DNA of 64,000 nt from Rhodobacterales bacterium (GCA_021155205.1 JAJNPS010000009.1:1-64000), one strand, 5' to 3'. Counted from the stretch's first letter, positions 24,728 through 33,057 are shown. Made by a program: numbers and translations. The notes: a model not told the origin generated them from the letters alone.

Positions 24728-26292
24728 CCGCTGAAACCTGCTATGATGACGTGGCCGGTGTGCCGGTGACCGAGGGCATCGCCCCGGATGCCGATACTGG
24801 TCCGGTGTCGGGCGGGGACGGCATGGGGTGTCATGCCGGGGCCGAGACGATGGCGGCGGCGGCGCGGTCTGCGGGGAATTCGGCACTGCTGGACCAGTTT
24901 GCGAAAGACTACCCGCAAGGACCGCATGACAAGCCGCAGTCGATGTGCCCTGCCTTCGGCAGCTTGCGCGTCGGCCTTCGGATGCGGCGCGTGGCGACGG
25001 TGCTGTCGGGGTCGGCATGTTGCGTCTACGGGCTGACATTCGTGTCGCATTTCTACGGGGCGCGGCGGTCTGTCGGCTACGTTCCGTTCAATTCTGAATC
25101 GCTGGTGACGGGCAAGTTGTTCGAGGATATCCGCGACGCGGTGCATGAACTGGCAGACCCCGAACGCTATGACGCGGTGGTCGTGACAAACCTATGCGTT
25201 CCAACGGCTTCTGGCGTGCCGTTGAAGTTGCTTCCATCGGAAATCAACGGCGTGCGGATTGTTGGGATCGACGTGCCAGGATTCGGGGTTCCGACCCATG
25301 CCGAGGCCAAGGACGTGCTGGCGGGGGCAATGCTGAAATACGCCCGCGAAGAGGTCATGGCAGGTCCGGTGCAGGCCCCTGCGGCGGGCAAGTCTGATCG
25401 TCCGACCGTCACCCTTCTGGGCGAGATGTTCCCGGCCGACCCGATGATGATCGGCGCGATGCTGGCCCCGATGGGTCTGGCGGCTGGACCGGTGGTGCCG
25501 TGCCGGGAGTGGCGGGAACTTTATGCGGCGCTGGATTCCAAGGTCGTGGCGGCGATCCATCCGTTCTACACGGCGGCGATCCGCGAGTACCAGGCGGCGG
25601 ACCGGACGGTGGTCGGATCGGCTCCGGTGGGCCTGGATGGCACAATGGCCTGGATGAAATCCATCGGCGAAGCCTATGGGATTGCTGCGCAAAGGATATC
25701 CGATGCGCAGAATGCCTTTGCCCCGGCGATCAAGGGGGCGCTGGCTGCCAATCCGGTCAAGGGGCGGATCACGTTAAGCGGGTATGAAGGGTCGGAACTG
25801 CTCGTGGCGCGCCTCTTGGTCGAGAGCGGGGCGGATGTGGCTTATGTCGGCACCGCTTGCGCGCGCAACCAATGGTCCGAGGCGGACTGCGACTGGCTGG
25901 AGGCCAAGGGCGTTTCGGTCAAGTACCGCGCCAGCCTTGAGGATGACGTGATGGCGATGGAGGCGTTCCGGCCGGACCTTGCCATCGGCACCACGCCGGT
26001 TGTGCAAAAGGCCAAAGAGCTCGCGATTCCGGCACTTTACTTCACGAACCTGATCTCGGCGCGGCCCCTGATGGGACCGGCGGGGGCGGGATCCTTGGCG
26101 CAGGTCGTCAATGCCGCCATCGCGGGCAAGTTCCGCATGGAGGGGATGAAGGCTTTCTTTGAAGGGGTGGGCACGGGCGATACGGCGGGCATCTGGGAGG
26201 GGGCACCGAACCTGCGCCCGGATTTCCGCGCCGTGCATCAAAAGAAACTCGACAAGGCCGCCAAGGCCGCCAGGGCGGAGGAGATGATATGA
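24724..26292 (+). CDS. bchY: BchY, chlorophyllide a reductase subunit Y
   Basis: NifD-like catalytic subunit of 522 residues, partner of BchZ in chlorophyllide a oxidoreductase. Cysteines expected to hold the [4Fe-4S] cluster with BchZ are seen in MCPAFGSLR (C75) and SACCVYGLTFVSHFYGARRS (C99/C100). Further family blocks are TLLGEMFPADPMMIGAMLAP and GSELLVARLLVESGADVAYVG. The start ATG at 24724 overlaps the preceding mini-ORF stop. The stop overlaps the next mini-ORF start. Length is normal. Confidence 0.96.
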   Translation: MTAETCYDDVAGVPVTEGIAPDADTGPVSGGDGMGCHAGAETMAAAARSAGNSALLDQFAKDYPQGPHDKPQSMCPAFGSLRVGLRMRRVATVLSGSACCVYGLTFVSHFYGARRSVGYVPFNSESLVTGKLFEDIRDAVHELADPERYDAVVVTNLCVPTASGVPLKLLPSEINGVRIVGIDVPGFGVPTHAEAKDVLAGAMLKYAREEVMAGPVQAPAAGKSDRPTVTLLGEMFPADPMMIGAMLAPMGLAAGPVVPCREWRELYAALDSKVVAAIHPFYTAAIREYQAADRTVVGSAPVGLDGTMAWMKSIGEAYGIAAQRISDAQNAFAPAIKGALAANPVKGRITLSGYEGSELLVARLLVESGADVAYVGTACARNQWSEADCDWLEAKGVSVKYRASLEDDVMAMEAFRPDLAIGTTPVVQKAKELAIPALYFTNLISARPLMGPAGAGSLAQVVNAAIAGKFRMEGMKAFFEGVGTGDTAGIWEGAPNLRPDFRAVHQKKLDKAAKAARAEEMI

Positions 26293-26375
26293 TCTTCATT
26301 CCGTCTACATCGCGTCTACATGCCGTCTGCACACGCGCGGCGTTCAGCTTTGCCAAAGGGGCCGGGTCATGCTGA
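26289..26375 (+). CDS. 28-residue mini-ORF bridging bchY and bchZ
   Basis: ATG at 26289 overlaps the bchY stop (ATGA), and the frame runs 28 codons to a TGA at 26373-26375, seven bases into bchZ. It exactly fills the 76-base gap. The product (MIFIPSTSRLHAVCTRAAFS, then eight more) is not recognisable. The DNA contains a short tandem CGTCTACAT repeat (26304-26322). It may serve translational coupling or be chance in GC-rich sequence. Confidence 0.3.
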   Translation: MIFIPSTSRLHAVCTRAAFSFAKGAGSC

Positions 26376-27844
26376 TCCAGGACCATGATCGCGCGGGTGG
26401 ATATTGGGGGGCGATCTACGCCTTTTGCGCCGTCAAGGGATTGCAGGTCGTGATCGACGGTCCGGTCGGCTGCGAGAACCTGCCGGTGACGTCGGTCCTG
26501 CATTACACCGACGCACTGCCGCCGCACGAGTTGCCGATCGTGGTCACGGGGCTGGGCGAGGAAGAACTGGGGCGCGAGGGCACCGAGGGCGCGATGCGCC
26601 GGGCGTGGAAGACGCTGGACCCGGCTTTGCCTGCGGTCGTTGTCACGGGGTCGATTGCCGAGATGATCGGCGGCGGGGTCACGCCGATGGGCACCAATAT
26701 CCAGCGGTTCCTGCCGCGCACCATCGACGAGGACCAGTGGCAGTGCGCTGACCGCGCGATGACCTGGATCTTTACCGAATTCGGGATGACCAAGGGCCGG
26801 ATGCCGCCCGAAAAGCCGCGCGAAGAGGGGGATGCCCCGCGCGTCAACATCCTTGGTCCGATGTATGGCACGTTCAACATGCCCAGCGACCTGGCGGAAA
26901 TCCGGCGGCTGGTCGAGGGGATCGGCGCCCGCGTCAACATGGTGATGCCGCTTGGTGCGCATCTGGCCGAGATGCGCAACCTCGTGAATGCCGACGTCAA
27001 CTTGGTGATGTACCGCGAGTTTGGCCGCGGCCTGGCCGAGGTGCTGGGCAAACCTTACCTGCAGGCCCCGATGGGGCTGGAATCGACGACCCTGTTCCTG
27101 CGCAAGCTGGGGGAATTGCTGGGTCTGGACCCCGAACCCTTCATCGAGCGGGAAAAACATTCGACGCTGAAGCCGGTCTGGGATCTGTGGCGGTCGGTGA
27201 CGCAGGATTTCTTTGCCACCGCCAGTTTCGGCATCGTCGCGAACGAGACCTATGCGCGCGGCGTACGGGCCTATCTCGAGGGCGATCTGGGCCTGCCCTG
27301 CGCCTTTGCCGTGGCGCGCAAAGCCGGGACCAAGACCAACAACGAACAGGTCCGCGCGATGCTGAAACAGCACCGCCCGCTGGTCGTGATGGGGTCGATC
27401 AACGAAAAGATGTATCTGGCGGAGTTGAAGGGCGGGCATGGCCCGGCGCCCCATTTCATCGCCGCGTCTTTCCCGGGGGCGGCCATCCGCCGTCACACCG
27501 GCACGCCCTTTATGGGATACGGGGGCTGCGTCTGGATGCTGCAGGAAGTGTGCAACGGGTTGTTCGAGGCGCTGTTCCACATCCTGCCCCTCGGCACCGA
27601 CATGGATTCGGCGACGGCGACGCCCACGACCCTGCGGCGCGATTTCCCCTGGGATGTCGATGCCCAGGCCGCGCTCGACCGTATCGTCAGCGAACACCCC
27701 ATTCTGACCCGCATATCCGCCGCAAAATCGTTGCGGGATGCGGCCGAGAAATCCGCGCTCGACCAAGGGGCCGAGCGCGTCGTCGTCGAATTCGTCGAGG
27801 CCCTTCGGGGCAGCAGCACCACAAGAACGGGAGGGACAGCATGA
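26369..27844 (+). CDS. bchZ: BchZ, chlorophyllide a reductase subunit Z
   Basis: NifK-like subunit of 491 residues that forms the catalytic heterotetramer with BchY. The conserved cluster cysteine C35 is in IDGPVGCENLPVTSVLHYTD. Other family blocks are MGTNIQRFLPRTIDEDQWQ, MPSDLAEIRRLVEGIGARVN and FMGYGGCVWMLQEVCNGLFEALF. The stop overlaps the pufQ ATG (ATGA at 27841-27844), joining the bch and puf parts of the superoperon. The start sits in a GGGTC context only six bases before the previous ORF ends. Confidence 0.96.
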   Translation: MLIQDHDRAGGYWGAIYAFCAVKGLQVVIDGPVGCENLPVTSVLHYTDALPPHELPIVVTGLGEEELGREGTEGAMRRAWKTLDPALPAVVVTGSIAEMIGGGVTPMGTNIQRFLPRTIDEDQWQCADRAMTWIFTEFGMTKGRMPPEKPREEGDAPRVNILGPMYGTFNMPSDLAEIRRLVEGIGARVNMVMPLGAHLAEMRNLVNADVNLVMYREFGRGLAEVLGKPYLQAPMGLESTTLFLRKLGELLGLDPEPFIEREKHSTLKPVWDLWRSVTQDFFATASFGIVANETYARGVRAYLEGDLGLPCAFAVARKAGTKTNNEQVRAMLKQHRPLVVMGSINEKMYLAELKGGHGPAPHFIAASFPGAAIRRHTGTPFMGYGGCVWMLQEVCNGLFEALFHILPLGTDMDSATATPTTLRRDFPWDVDAQAALDRIVSEHPILTRISAAKSLRDAAEKSALDQGAERVVVEFVEALRGSSTTRTGGTA

Positions 27845-28074
27845 GCGATCATACCGCCGGCGAGCATGGGATGACGGGGGCAAGCCACGCCCACCGCACG
27901 CCCCATGCCGAATTCTACGTCTATTTCGCGCTGATCTTTGTGGTCGCCGTGCCGATCGCGCTGGTCGCGTGGGTCGTGGCGCTGGTCACGCAGCGCCGCC
28001 TGCCGGTGCATGGGCCCTTGGCCCGCGCCTGGCGCGAGGCCGGGGCGATCACGCCCGCGATCTTCCGCCCGTAA
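27841..28074 (+). CDS. pufQ: PufQ, bacteriochlorophyll-related membrane protein
   Basis: A 77-residue protein with a single membrane helix (YVYFALIFVVAVPIALVAWVVAL) preceded by a His-rich polar N-terminus and followed by a basic tail (TQRRLPVHGPLARAWREAG). Size, helix and position between bchZ and pufB identify PufQ, which is required for normal bacteriochlorophyll accumulation and is thought to carry pigment intermediates. It starts in the bchZ stop codon. About 250 bases of structured leader separate it from pufB. Confidence 0.92.
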   Translation: MSDHTAGEHGMTGASHAHRTPHAEFYVYFALIFVVAVPIALVAWVVALVTQRRLPVHGPLARAWREAGAITPAIFRP

Positions 28075-28087
28075 GGGGGATGCGAGT

Positions 28088-28115
28088 TTTCCGTCCCAAT
28101 CGACCGGGACGGAAA
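28088..28115 (+). other. Perfect 10-bp hairpin in the pufQ-pufB spacer
   Basis: TTTCCGTCCC (28088-28097) pairs perfectly with GGGACGGAAA (28106-28115) around an eight-base loop, 13 bases after the pufQ stop. No T-tract follows, so it is not an intrinsic terminator. It is well placed to protect the pufQ 3' end or guide mRNA processing upstream of pufB. The remaining spacer to 28326 shows no further clear element except the pufB ribosome site GGAGG. Confidence 0.6.
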
Positions 28116-28326
28116 GTGCAGTCGATCCGGGGCCGGACCCTGACATCAGGGAAACCCCGGGCAGGCTCGTCAAACCGTTCCGATGGTGTGCGCCCACCCA
28201 AAGGAACCACGCCTTCACTGCATCCCGGAGCGATCCGGGGCGCAGCGATACTCGGGGGGGCATCCAGCCGCCCCGTGAACCCAGCCGCAGGGTATGCGGC
28301 GTCAGTCTGCCGATCCGGAGGATAAT

Positions 28327-28476
28327 ATGGCTGATAGAAGTGACCTGAGTTTCACAGGTCTGACCGACGAGCAGGCGCAAGAACTGCACTCCGTCTATAT
28401 GAGCGGGCTTTGGTTGTTCACGACCATCGCCGTTGTCGCGCATATCGCGGTGTACATCTGGCGCCCGTGGTTCTGA
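28327..28476 (+). CDS. pufB: PufB, light-harvesting 1 beta subunit
   Basis: A 49-residue membrane antenna protein. The N-terminus DLSFTGLTDEQAQELHSVYM is the conserved LH1 beta cytoplasmic part. One membrane helix carries the bacteriochlorophyll ligand H39 (IAVVAHIAVYIWRPWF), and the C-terminus IWRPWF is canonical. GGAGG precedes the ATG at 28327. It pairs with PufA around the reaction centre. The gene is 13 bases upstream of pufA. Confidence 0.97.
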   Translation: MADRSDLSFTGLTDEQAQELHSVYMSGLWLFTTIAVVAHIAVYIWRPWF

Positions 28477-28489
28477 GGAGGATGAAGAG

Positions 28490-28675
28490 ATGTCGAAATT
28501 CTACAAAATCTGGCTGATCTTCGACCCCCGCCGCGTGTTTGTGGCGCAGGGTGTCTTTCTCTTCTTGCTGGCGGCGATGATCCATCTCGTCCTGCTGAGC
28601 ACCCCTGGGTACAACTGGCTGCAGGAAGCCGGTGCGCGCGCAATGGCCGCCGCGCCTGCTGCCGTCACCCAGTAA
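28490..28675 (+). CDS. pufA: PufA, light-harvesting 1 alpha subunit
   Basis: A 61-residue antenna protein starting MSKFYKIWLIFDPRRVFVAQ, the LH1 alpha hallmark. One helix has H32 (LLAAMIHLVLLST) as bacteriochlorophyll ligand and an aromatic GYNWLQEAG after it. The ATG at 28490 follows GAGGAGGATGAAG. The C-terminal tail is Ala-rich, as in Rhodobacter. A strong hairpin follows the stop and should stabilise the abundant pufBA transcript. Confidence 0.97.
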   Translation: MSKFYKIWLIFDPRRVFVAQGVFLFLLAAMIHLVLLSTPGYNWLQEAGARAMAAAPAAVTQ

Positions 28676-28691
28676 CGGGACTGCACTTGTT

Positions 28692-28720
28692 GCGGGCGGC
28701 CGTCCGGTACGGTCGCCCGC
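28692..28720 (+). other. pufA-pufL intercistronic stabilising hairpin
   Basis: GCGGGCGGCCGT (28692-28703) pairs with ACGGTCGCCCGC (28709-28720) over a five-base loop, 12 pairs with one G-U. It lies 16 bases after the pufA stop. In Rhodobacter an equivalent hairpin blocks 3' decay and makes pufBA mRNA much more abundant than pufLM, setting the LH1 to reaction-centre ratio. The same role is inferred here. Confidence 0.8.
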
Positions 28721-28795
28721 CACGACCACGGGTTTCAATTTCGGGCAGGATCGCGTCATCGCGCGGGGTCCGCCTGTCAGACTGGAGAGGGAAGC

Positions 28796-29644
28796 ATGGC
28801 ACTGCTCAGCTTCGAACGGAAATATCGCGTGCCGGGGGGCACGCTGGTCGGCGGGAACCTGTTCGACTTTTGGGTCGGCCCTTTCTATGTCGGCTTTTTC
28901 GGCGTCACGTCGTTCTTTTTCGCCGCTCTTGGCACCATACTGATCTTTTACGGCACCGCGCTGGAGGGGGTGTGGAACCCCTGGCTGATTTCCATCGACC
29001 CGCCGCCGGTGGCGCAGGGGCTGGCCTGGGCGCCGCTGCAGGAGGGTGGCCTGTGGCAGCTGATCACGATCTGCGCCACGGGCGCGTTCATCAGCTGGGC
29101 GCTGCGCGAGGTGGAAATCTGCCGCAAGCTGGGGATGGGCTATCACGTGCCCTTTGCCTTTGGCGTTGCGATCCTGGCCTATCTGACCCTGACGGTGTTC
29201 CGGCCGCTTTTGATGGGGGCCTGGGGCTATGCCTTTCCCTACGGCATCTTCAGCCATCTCGATTGGGTCAGCAATACGGGCTACACCTATGGCAACTTTC
29301 ACTACAATCCCGCGCATATGATCGCGGTCTCGTTCTTCTTTACCACCGCGCTGGCGCTGGCGCTGCATGGGGGGCTGATCCTGTCGGCGGCGAACCCCGA
29401 AAAGGGCAAGCTGATGCGCACCCCGGACCATGAGGACACGTTCTTTCGCGACTTCATCGGCTATTCGGTCGGCACGCTCGGCATTCACCGCCTGGGCCTT
29501 TTGCTGGCACTGAATGCGGCATTCTGGTCGGCGGTCTGCATCGTGATTTCGGGGACGATCTGGTTCGACCAGTGGGTCGTGTGGTGGGACTGGTGGCTAC
29601 AATTGCCGTGGTGGGCTGGCATTCCGGGAGGCGTCAATGGCTGA
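28796..29644 (+). CDS. pufL: PufL, photosynthetic reaction centre L subunit
   Basis: A 282-residue protein with five membrane helices. All pigment and iron ligands are present: H154 and H174 (special-pair and accessory bacteriochlorophyll) and H191 and H231 (non-haem iron), counted with Met, which correspond to L153, L173, L190 and L230 of Rhodobacter. Family blocks are MALLSFERKYRVPGGTLVGG and FPYGIFSHLDWVSNTGYTYG. GGAGAGGGAAGC precedes the ATG. Its end overlaps the pufM start by eight bases. Confidence 0.98.
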   Translation: MALLSFERKYRVPGGTLVGGNLFDFWVGPFYVGFFGVTSFFFAALGTILIFYGTALEGVWNPWLISIDPPPVAQGLAWAPLQEGGLWQLITICATGAFISWALREVEICRKLGMGYHVPFAFGVAILAYLTLTVFRPLLMGAWGYAFPYGIFSHLDWVSNTGYTYGNFHYNPAHMIAVSFFFTTALALALHGGLILSAANPEKGKLMRTPDHEDTFFRDFIGYSVGTLGIHRLGLLLALNAAFWSAVCIVISGTIWFDQWVVWWDWWLQLPWWAGIPGGVNG

Positions 29645-30560
29645 GTATCAGAACATCTTTACGCAAGTGCAGGTTCGCGGCGCGCCCGAAATGGGCATGC
29701 TGGAAGGCGTGGACCTGGCCAACCGAGGCAAGGGCGCAAGCTTTTCCACCCTTGCGGGCTGGTTCGGCAATGCGCAACTGGGGCCGATCTATCTGGGCAC
29801 GATGGGCACCATTTCGCTCTTTTCGGGGCTGGTGTGGTTCACCATGGTCGGTGGCTGGTTCTGGTATCAGGCGGGGTTCAGCCCGGCGGTGTTCCTGCGC
29901 GACCTCTTCTGGTTCTCGCTGGACCCGCCCGCGCCGGAATACGGGCTGACCTTTCCGCCCATAGCCGAAGGCGGCTACTGGCTGATCGCGTCGTTCTTTC
30001 TGTTGGTGGCGGTCTGCGCCTGGTGGGTCAGGACCTATCTGCGGGCGCAGGCGCTGGGGATGGGCAAGCATGTCTGCTGGGCCTTTGCCTCCGCGATCTG
30101 GCTGTTCCTGGTGCTGGGCCTGATCCGGCCGATCCTGATGGGAAGCTGGTCCGAGGCGGTGCCCTATGGCATCTTCAGCCACCTCGACTGGACCAACAAC
30201 TTTTCCCTGACCTACGGCAACCTTTTCTACAACCCGTTCCATGCGCTGAGCATCGCCTTCCTCTACGGATCGGCGCTTCTTTTCGCCATGCACGGCGCGA
30301 CGATCCTAGCCGTCAGCCGGTTCGGCGGCGACCGGGAACTGGAGCAGATCGTGGACCGGGGCACCGCCTCGGAACGCGCGGCACTCTTCTGGCGCTGGAC
30401 CATGGGGTTCAACGCCACGATGGAAGGCATCCACCGCTGGGCCTGGTGGTTCGCGATCCTGGTCACGCTGACCGGGGGCATCGGCATCCTGTTGACTGGC
30501 ACAGTGGTCGACAACTGGTATGTCTGGGCGCAGGAACACGGCTATGCGCCGCTTCAGTGA
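29637..30560 (+). CDS. pufM: PufM, photosynthetic reaction centre M subunit
   Basis: A 307-residue, five-helix protein, partner of PufL. Ligands H182 and H202 (bacteriochlorophyll) and H219 and H266 (iron, with the L histidines) are in place. The N-terminus MAEYQNIFTQVQVRGAPEMG and VPYGIFSHLDWTNNFSLTYG are diagnostic. It starts inside the last codons of pufL. There is no pufC cytochrome gene after it; pufX follows 14 bases downstream, as in Rhodobacter. Confidence 0.98.
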   Translation: MAEYQNIFTQVQVRGAPEMGMLEGVDLANRGKGASFSTLAGWFGNAQLGPIYLGTMGTISLFSGLVWFTMVGGWFWYQAGFSPAVFLRDLFWFSLDPPAPEYGLTFPPIAEGGYWLIASFFLLVAVCAWWVRTYLRAQALGMGKHVCWAFASAIWLFLVLGLIRPILMGSWSEAVPYGIFSHLDWTNNFSLTYGNLFYNPFHALSIAFLYGSALLFAMHGATILAVSRFGGDRELEQIVDRGTASERAALFWRWTMGFNATMEGIHRWAWWFAILVTLTGGIGILLTGTVVDNWYVWAQEHGYAPLQ

Positions 30561-30574
30561 CAAAGGGGGTCGCG

Positions 30575-30802
30575 ATGTCTGACAACTACTTTGACGAGAA
30601 AAGGGTGGAGCATCTGACCTACTGGGTAACGGGGCAGATGCTGAAGGGGGCGGGGATCGCTGCCGGGTGCCTGCTGGCGATCGGCGTCGTGCTCTGGGCG
30701 ATCTATGGCCTGGGGCTTCTGTTGCCGGCCGAAAGCCGCGCCACGCCTGACCCGATGGCCGCGCTGCAATTCCTGCGGGAATTGACCACGGCCCTTGTGT
30801 GA
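30575..30802 (+). CDS. pufX: PufX, LH1 ring-opening / quinone-exchange protein
   Basis: A 75-residue single-helix protein directly after pufM, with AAAGGGGGTCGCG before the ATG. It matches the PufX pattern rather than its exact sequence: a polar N-terminus, LTYWVTGQMLKGAGIAAGCL entering a membrane helix that has Gly-rich helix-contact motifs, then LLPAESRATPDP and a short C-terminal helix. PufX interrupts the LH1 ring so that ubiquinol can leave the reaction centre, and is limited to Rhodobacter-like bacteria. PufX sequences are very variable, so position carries much of the call. Confidence 0.88.
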   Translation: MSDNYFDEKRVEHLTYWVTGQMLKGAGIAAGCLLAIGVVLWAIYGLGLLLPAESRATPDPMAALQFLRELTTALV

Positions 30803-30814
30803 TGTGACGAGCGG

Positions 30815-30921
30815 ACCGGGGCGGGCACCTGTCCCGGTTCCACGATGTTCGGGCCAGAGTGCCGGCCCGGATCCTGGGCGCGACCTTGACTGCCCGGTTC
30901 CCTTCCTGTTGGCGACAGGAA
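30815..30921 (+). other. Three hairpins between pufX and the dxs terminator
   Basis: The 185-base gap after pufX is packed with inverted repeats. ACCGGG/CCCGGT is at 30815-30820 and 30833-30838. CGGGCC/GGCCCG is at 30850-30855 and 30864-30869. TTCCTGT/ACAGGAA is at 30903-30909 and 30915-30921. A fourth, with a T-tract, is listed separately. They may protect the puf 3' end, or form a regulated leader for dxs. Confidence 0.5.
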
Positions 30922-30925
30922 CCTG

Positions 30926-30960
30926 GTGCCGTGCGGGGCCGACCCACACGGCACTTTTTT
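30926..30960 (+). terminator. Intrinsic terminator just upstream of dxs
   Basis: GTGCCGTG (30926-30933) pairs with CACGGCAC (30947-30954) and is followed at once by TTTTTT. It ends 27 bases before the dxs ATG, leaving room only for the ribosome site. It therefore either ends the puf transcript or attenuates dxs. Confidence 0.8.
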
Positions 30961-30987
30961 CATCCCGCCCCATGACCGGAGGCCGAC

Positions 30988-32931
30988 ATGACCCTGACGC
31001 CGAAACCCATGCTGGACCGCGCGCCCCTCCCGGCCGATCTGAAAAAGCTGACGGATGCGGAACTTGGGGTTCTGGCGGACGAGTTGCGCCGCGAGGTGGT
31101 GGAGGTCGTGGCAGAAACCGGCGGGCATCTGGGCTCAAGCCTGGGCGTGGTGGAACTGACCGTGGCGATCCACGCGGTCTTTGACACGCCAAGGGACAAG
31201 CTGATCTGGGATGTCGGCCACCAATGCTATCCCCACAAGATACTGACCGGCAGGCGCGACCGGATGCTGACCCTGCGCCAGGCGGGCGGCCTCAGCGGGT
31301 TCACCAAGCGGTCGGAAAGCGACTACGACGCCTTTGGCGCGGCGCATTCCTCGACCTCGATCTCGGCGGCCTTGGGATACGCGGTGGGGCGCGAATGCGG
31401 GATGCCGGTGGGCGATACGATTGCCGTGATCGGTGATGGCGCGATCACCGCTGGCATGGCCTACGAGGCGATGAACCATGCAGGCCACCTGAAGGAACGC
31501 CTGTTCGTCATCCTGAACGACAACGACATGTCGATCGCCCCGCCGGTCGGGGCGATGTCGAGCTACCTGAACTCCATCGCGGAAAAGGGGCCGCTCGCGG
31601 CGCTGAAGGCCGTGGCCGAAGGGCTGGAGGCAGCTTTGCCCGGTCCGATCCGCGATGGTGCGCGGCGGGCGCGGGCGCTGGTCACGGGGATGCCGGGGGG
31701 CGGCACGCTGTTCGAGGAGTTCGGGTTCGAATATATCGGCCCCATCGACGGCCATGACATGGGGCAGTTGCTGGCAACCTTGCGCGCGGCGAAAATGCGG
31801 GCGACGGGGCCGGTGCTGATCCATTGCGTGACGGTCAAGGGCAAGGGCTATGCCCCGGCAGAGGGTGCGGACGACAAATATCACGGCGTCGCGAAATTCG
31901 ATGTCGCGACCGGCATCCAGGCCAAGGGCAAATCCAACGCGCCGAGCTACACGCAAGTGTTTGGCGAGACGCTGACGGCCGAGGCCGCGCGCGATCCGCG
32001 CATCGTGGCGATCACGGCTGCGATGCCGGGGGGCACGGGTCTGGACATCATGGCGCGGCGGTTCCCGGCACGGGTGTTCGACGTGGGCATCGCAGAACAG
32101 CATGGCGTGACCTTTGCCGCCGGTCTTGCCGCCAGCGGCATGCGCCCGTTCTGCGCGATCTATTCCAGTTTCCTGCAGCGCGGCTATGACCAGATCGTGC
32201 ATGATGTGGCATTGCAGAACCTGCCCGTCCGCTTTGCCATCGACCGGGCGGGGCTGGTGGGTCAGGACGGCGCAACCCATGCGGGGGCCTTTGACATCGG
32301 GTTTCTGGCCAACCTGCCCAACATGACGGTGATGGCGGCAGGCGACGAGGCGGACCTGGTCCACATGATCGCGACGGCGGTGGCCCATGACACCGGACCG
32401 ATCGCGTTCCGCTATCCGCGCGGCGAGGGCGTGGGCGTGGAAATGCCGGAGCGGGGGACTGTGCTGGAGACCGGCAAGGGACGCGTGCTGCGCGAAGGCG
32501 GCGATGTCGCCATCCTGTCCTTTGGCGCGCATCTGGCCGAGGCGCTGGCGGCGGCGGATGCGCTTGAGGCCGAGGGGGTCAGGATCACGGTCGCCGATGC
32601 ACGGTTTGCAAAGCCTCTGGATACGGCGCTGATCGACCTGCTGATGCGGCATCATGGCGCGCTGATCACGCTGGAGCAGGGGGCGACGGGAGGATTCGGT
32701 GCCCTTGTTCTGCATTATCTGGCAAATTCCGGCGGGCTGGAAATGGGTCGTGCAATCCGCACCCTGACCTTGCCCGACAGGTTCATCGACCAGGCCAGCC
32801 CGGCCCAGATGTATGCCGAAGCGGGGTTGAGGGCCGCAGATATTGTGGCCGCGGTCAAGTCGCTCGCCGGACGCACCACCCGCGCCGCGCCGCCCGCAGT
32901 GGCGGGCATGGCGCTGACGCGGATGAACTAG
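30988..32931 (+). CDS. dxs: 1-Deoxy-D-xylulose-5-phosphate synthase
   Basis: TPP enzyme of 647 residues that condenses pyruvate and glyceraldehyde-3-phosphate, the first and controlling step of the MEP isoprenoid pathway. The TPP-binding block reads AVIGDGAITAGMAYEAMNHA with NDNDMSIAPPVGAMS. The pyrimidine-domain glutamate is in FDVGIAEQHGVTFAAGLA, and HQCYPHKILTGRRD is typical. CGGAGG lies before the ATG at 30988. Its place at the end of the puf operon links precursor supply to carotenoid and bacteriochlorophyll synthesis. A terminator sits directly upstream, so its expression must cross it. Confidence 0.96.
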   Translation: MTLTPKPMLDRAPLPADLKKLTDAELGVLADELRREVVEVVAETGGHLGSSLGVVELTVAIHAVFDTPRDKLIWDVGHQCYPHKILTGRRDRMLTLRQAGGLSGFTKRSESDYDAFGAAHSSTSISAALGYAVGRECGMPVGDTIAVIGDGAITAGMAYEAMNHAGHLKERLFVILNDNDMSIAPPVGAMSSYLNSIAEKGPLAALKAVAEGLEAALPGPIRDGARRARALVTGMPGGGTLFEEFGFEYIGPIDGHDMGQLLATLRAAKMRATGPVLIHCVTVKGKGYAPAEGADDKYHGVAKFDVATGIQAKGKSNAPSYTQVFGETLTAEAARDPRIVAITAAMPGGTGLDIMARRFPARVFDVGIAEQHGVTFAAGLAASGMRPFCAIYSSFLQRGYDQIVHDVALQNLPVRFAIDRAGLVGQDGATHAGAFDIGFLANLPNMTVMAAGDEADLVHMIATAVAHDTGPIAFRYPRGEGVGVEMPERGTVLETGKGRVLREGGDVAILSFGAHLAEALAAADALEAEGVRITVADARFAKPLDTALIDLLMRHHGALITLEQGATGGFGALVLHYLANSGGLEMGRAIRTLTLPDRFIDQASPAQMYAEAGLRAADIVAAVKSLAGRTTRAAPPAVAGMALTRMN

Positions 32932-33057
32932 CGGCACGGCCTGCGCGGGGCTTCGCCAAATCCCGTCCGGCATGGCAGCGCCGGCCATAAGCCGTTGCCG
33001 GGCGGGGTTTTCTGTGGCAAGACGATCCGGTGCATAACTAGACTGAAGAGTTCACCC

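Noticed and set aside
30926..30960. TPP riboswitch before dxs
   Set aside because: DXS uses TPP, but I see no THI-box-like conserved segments in the leader; only simple hairpins are visible.
31135..32988. 617-codon open frame opposite dxs
   Set aside because: Antisense to a fully recognisable DXS; no family features in the opposite strand.
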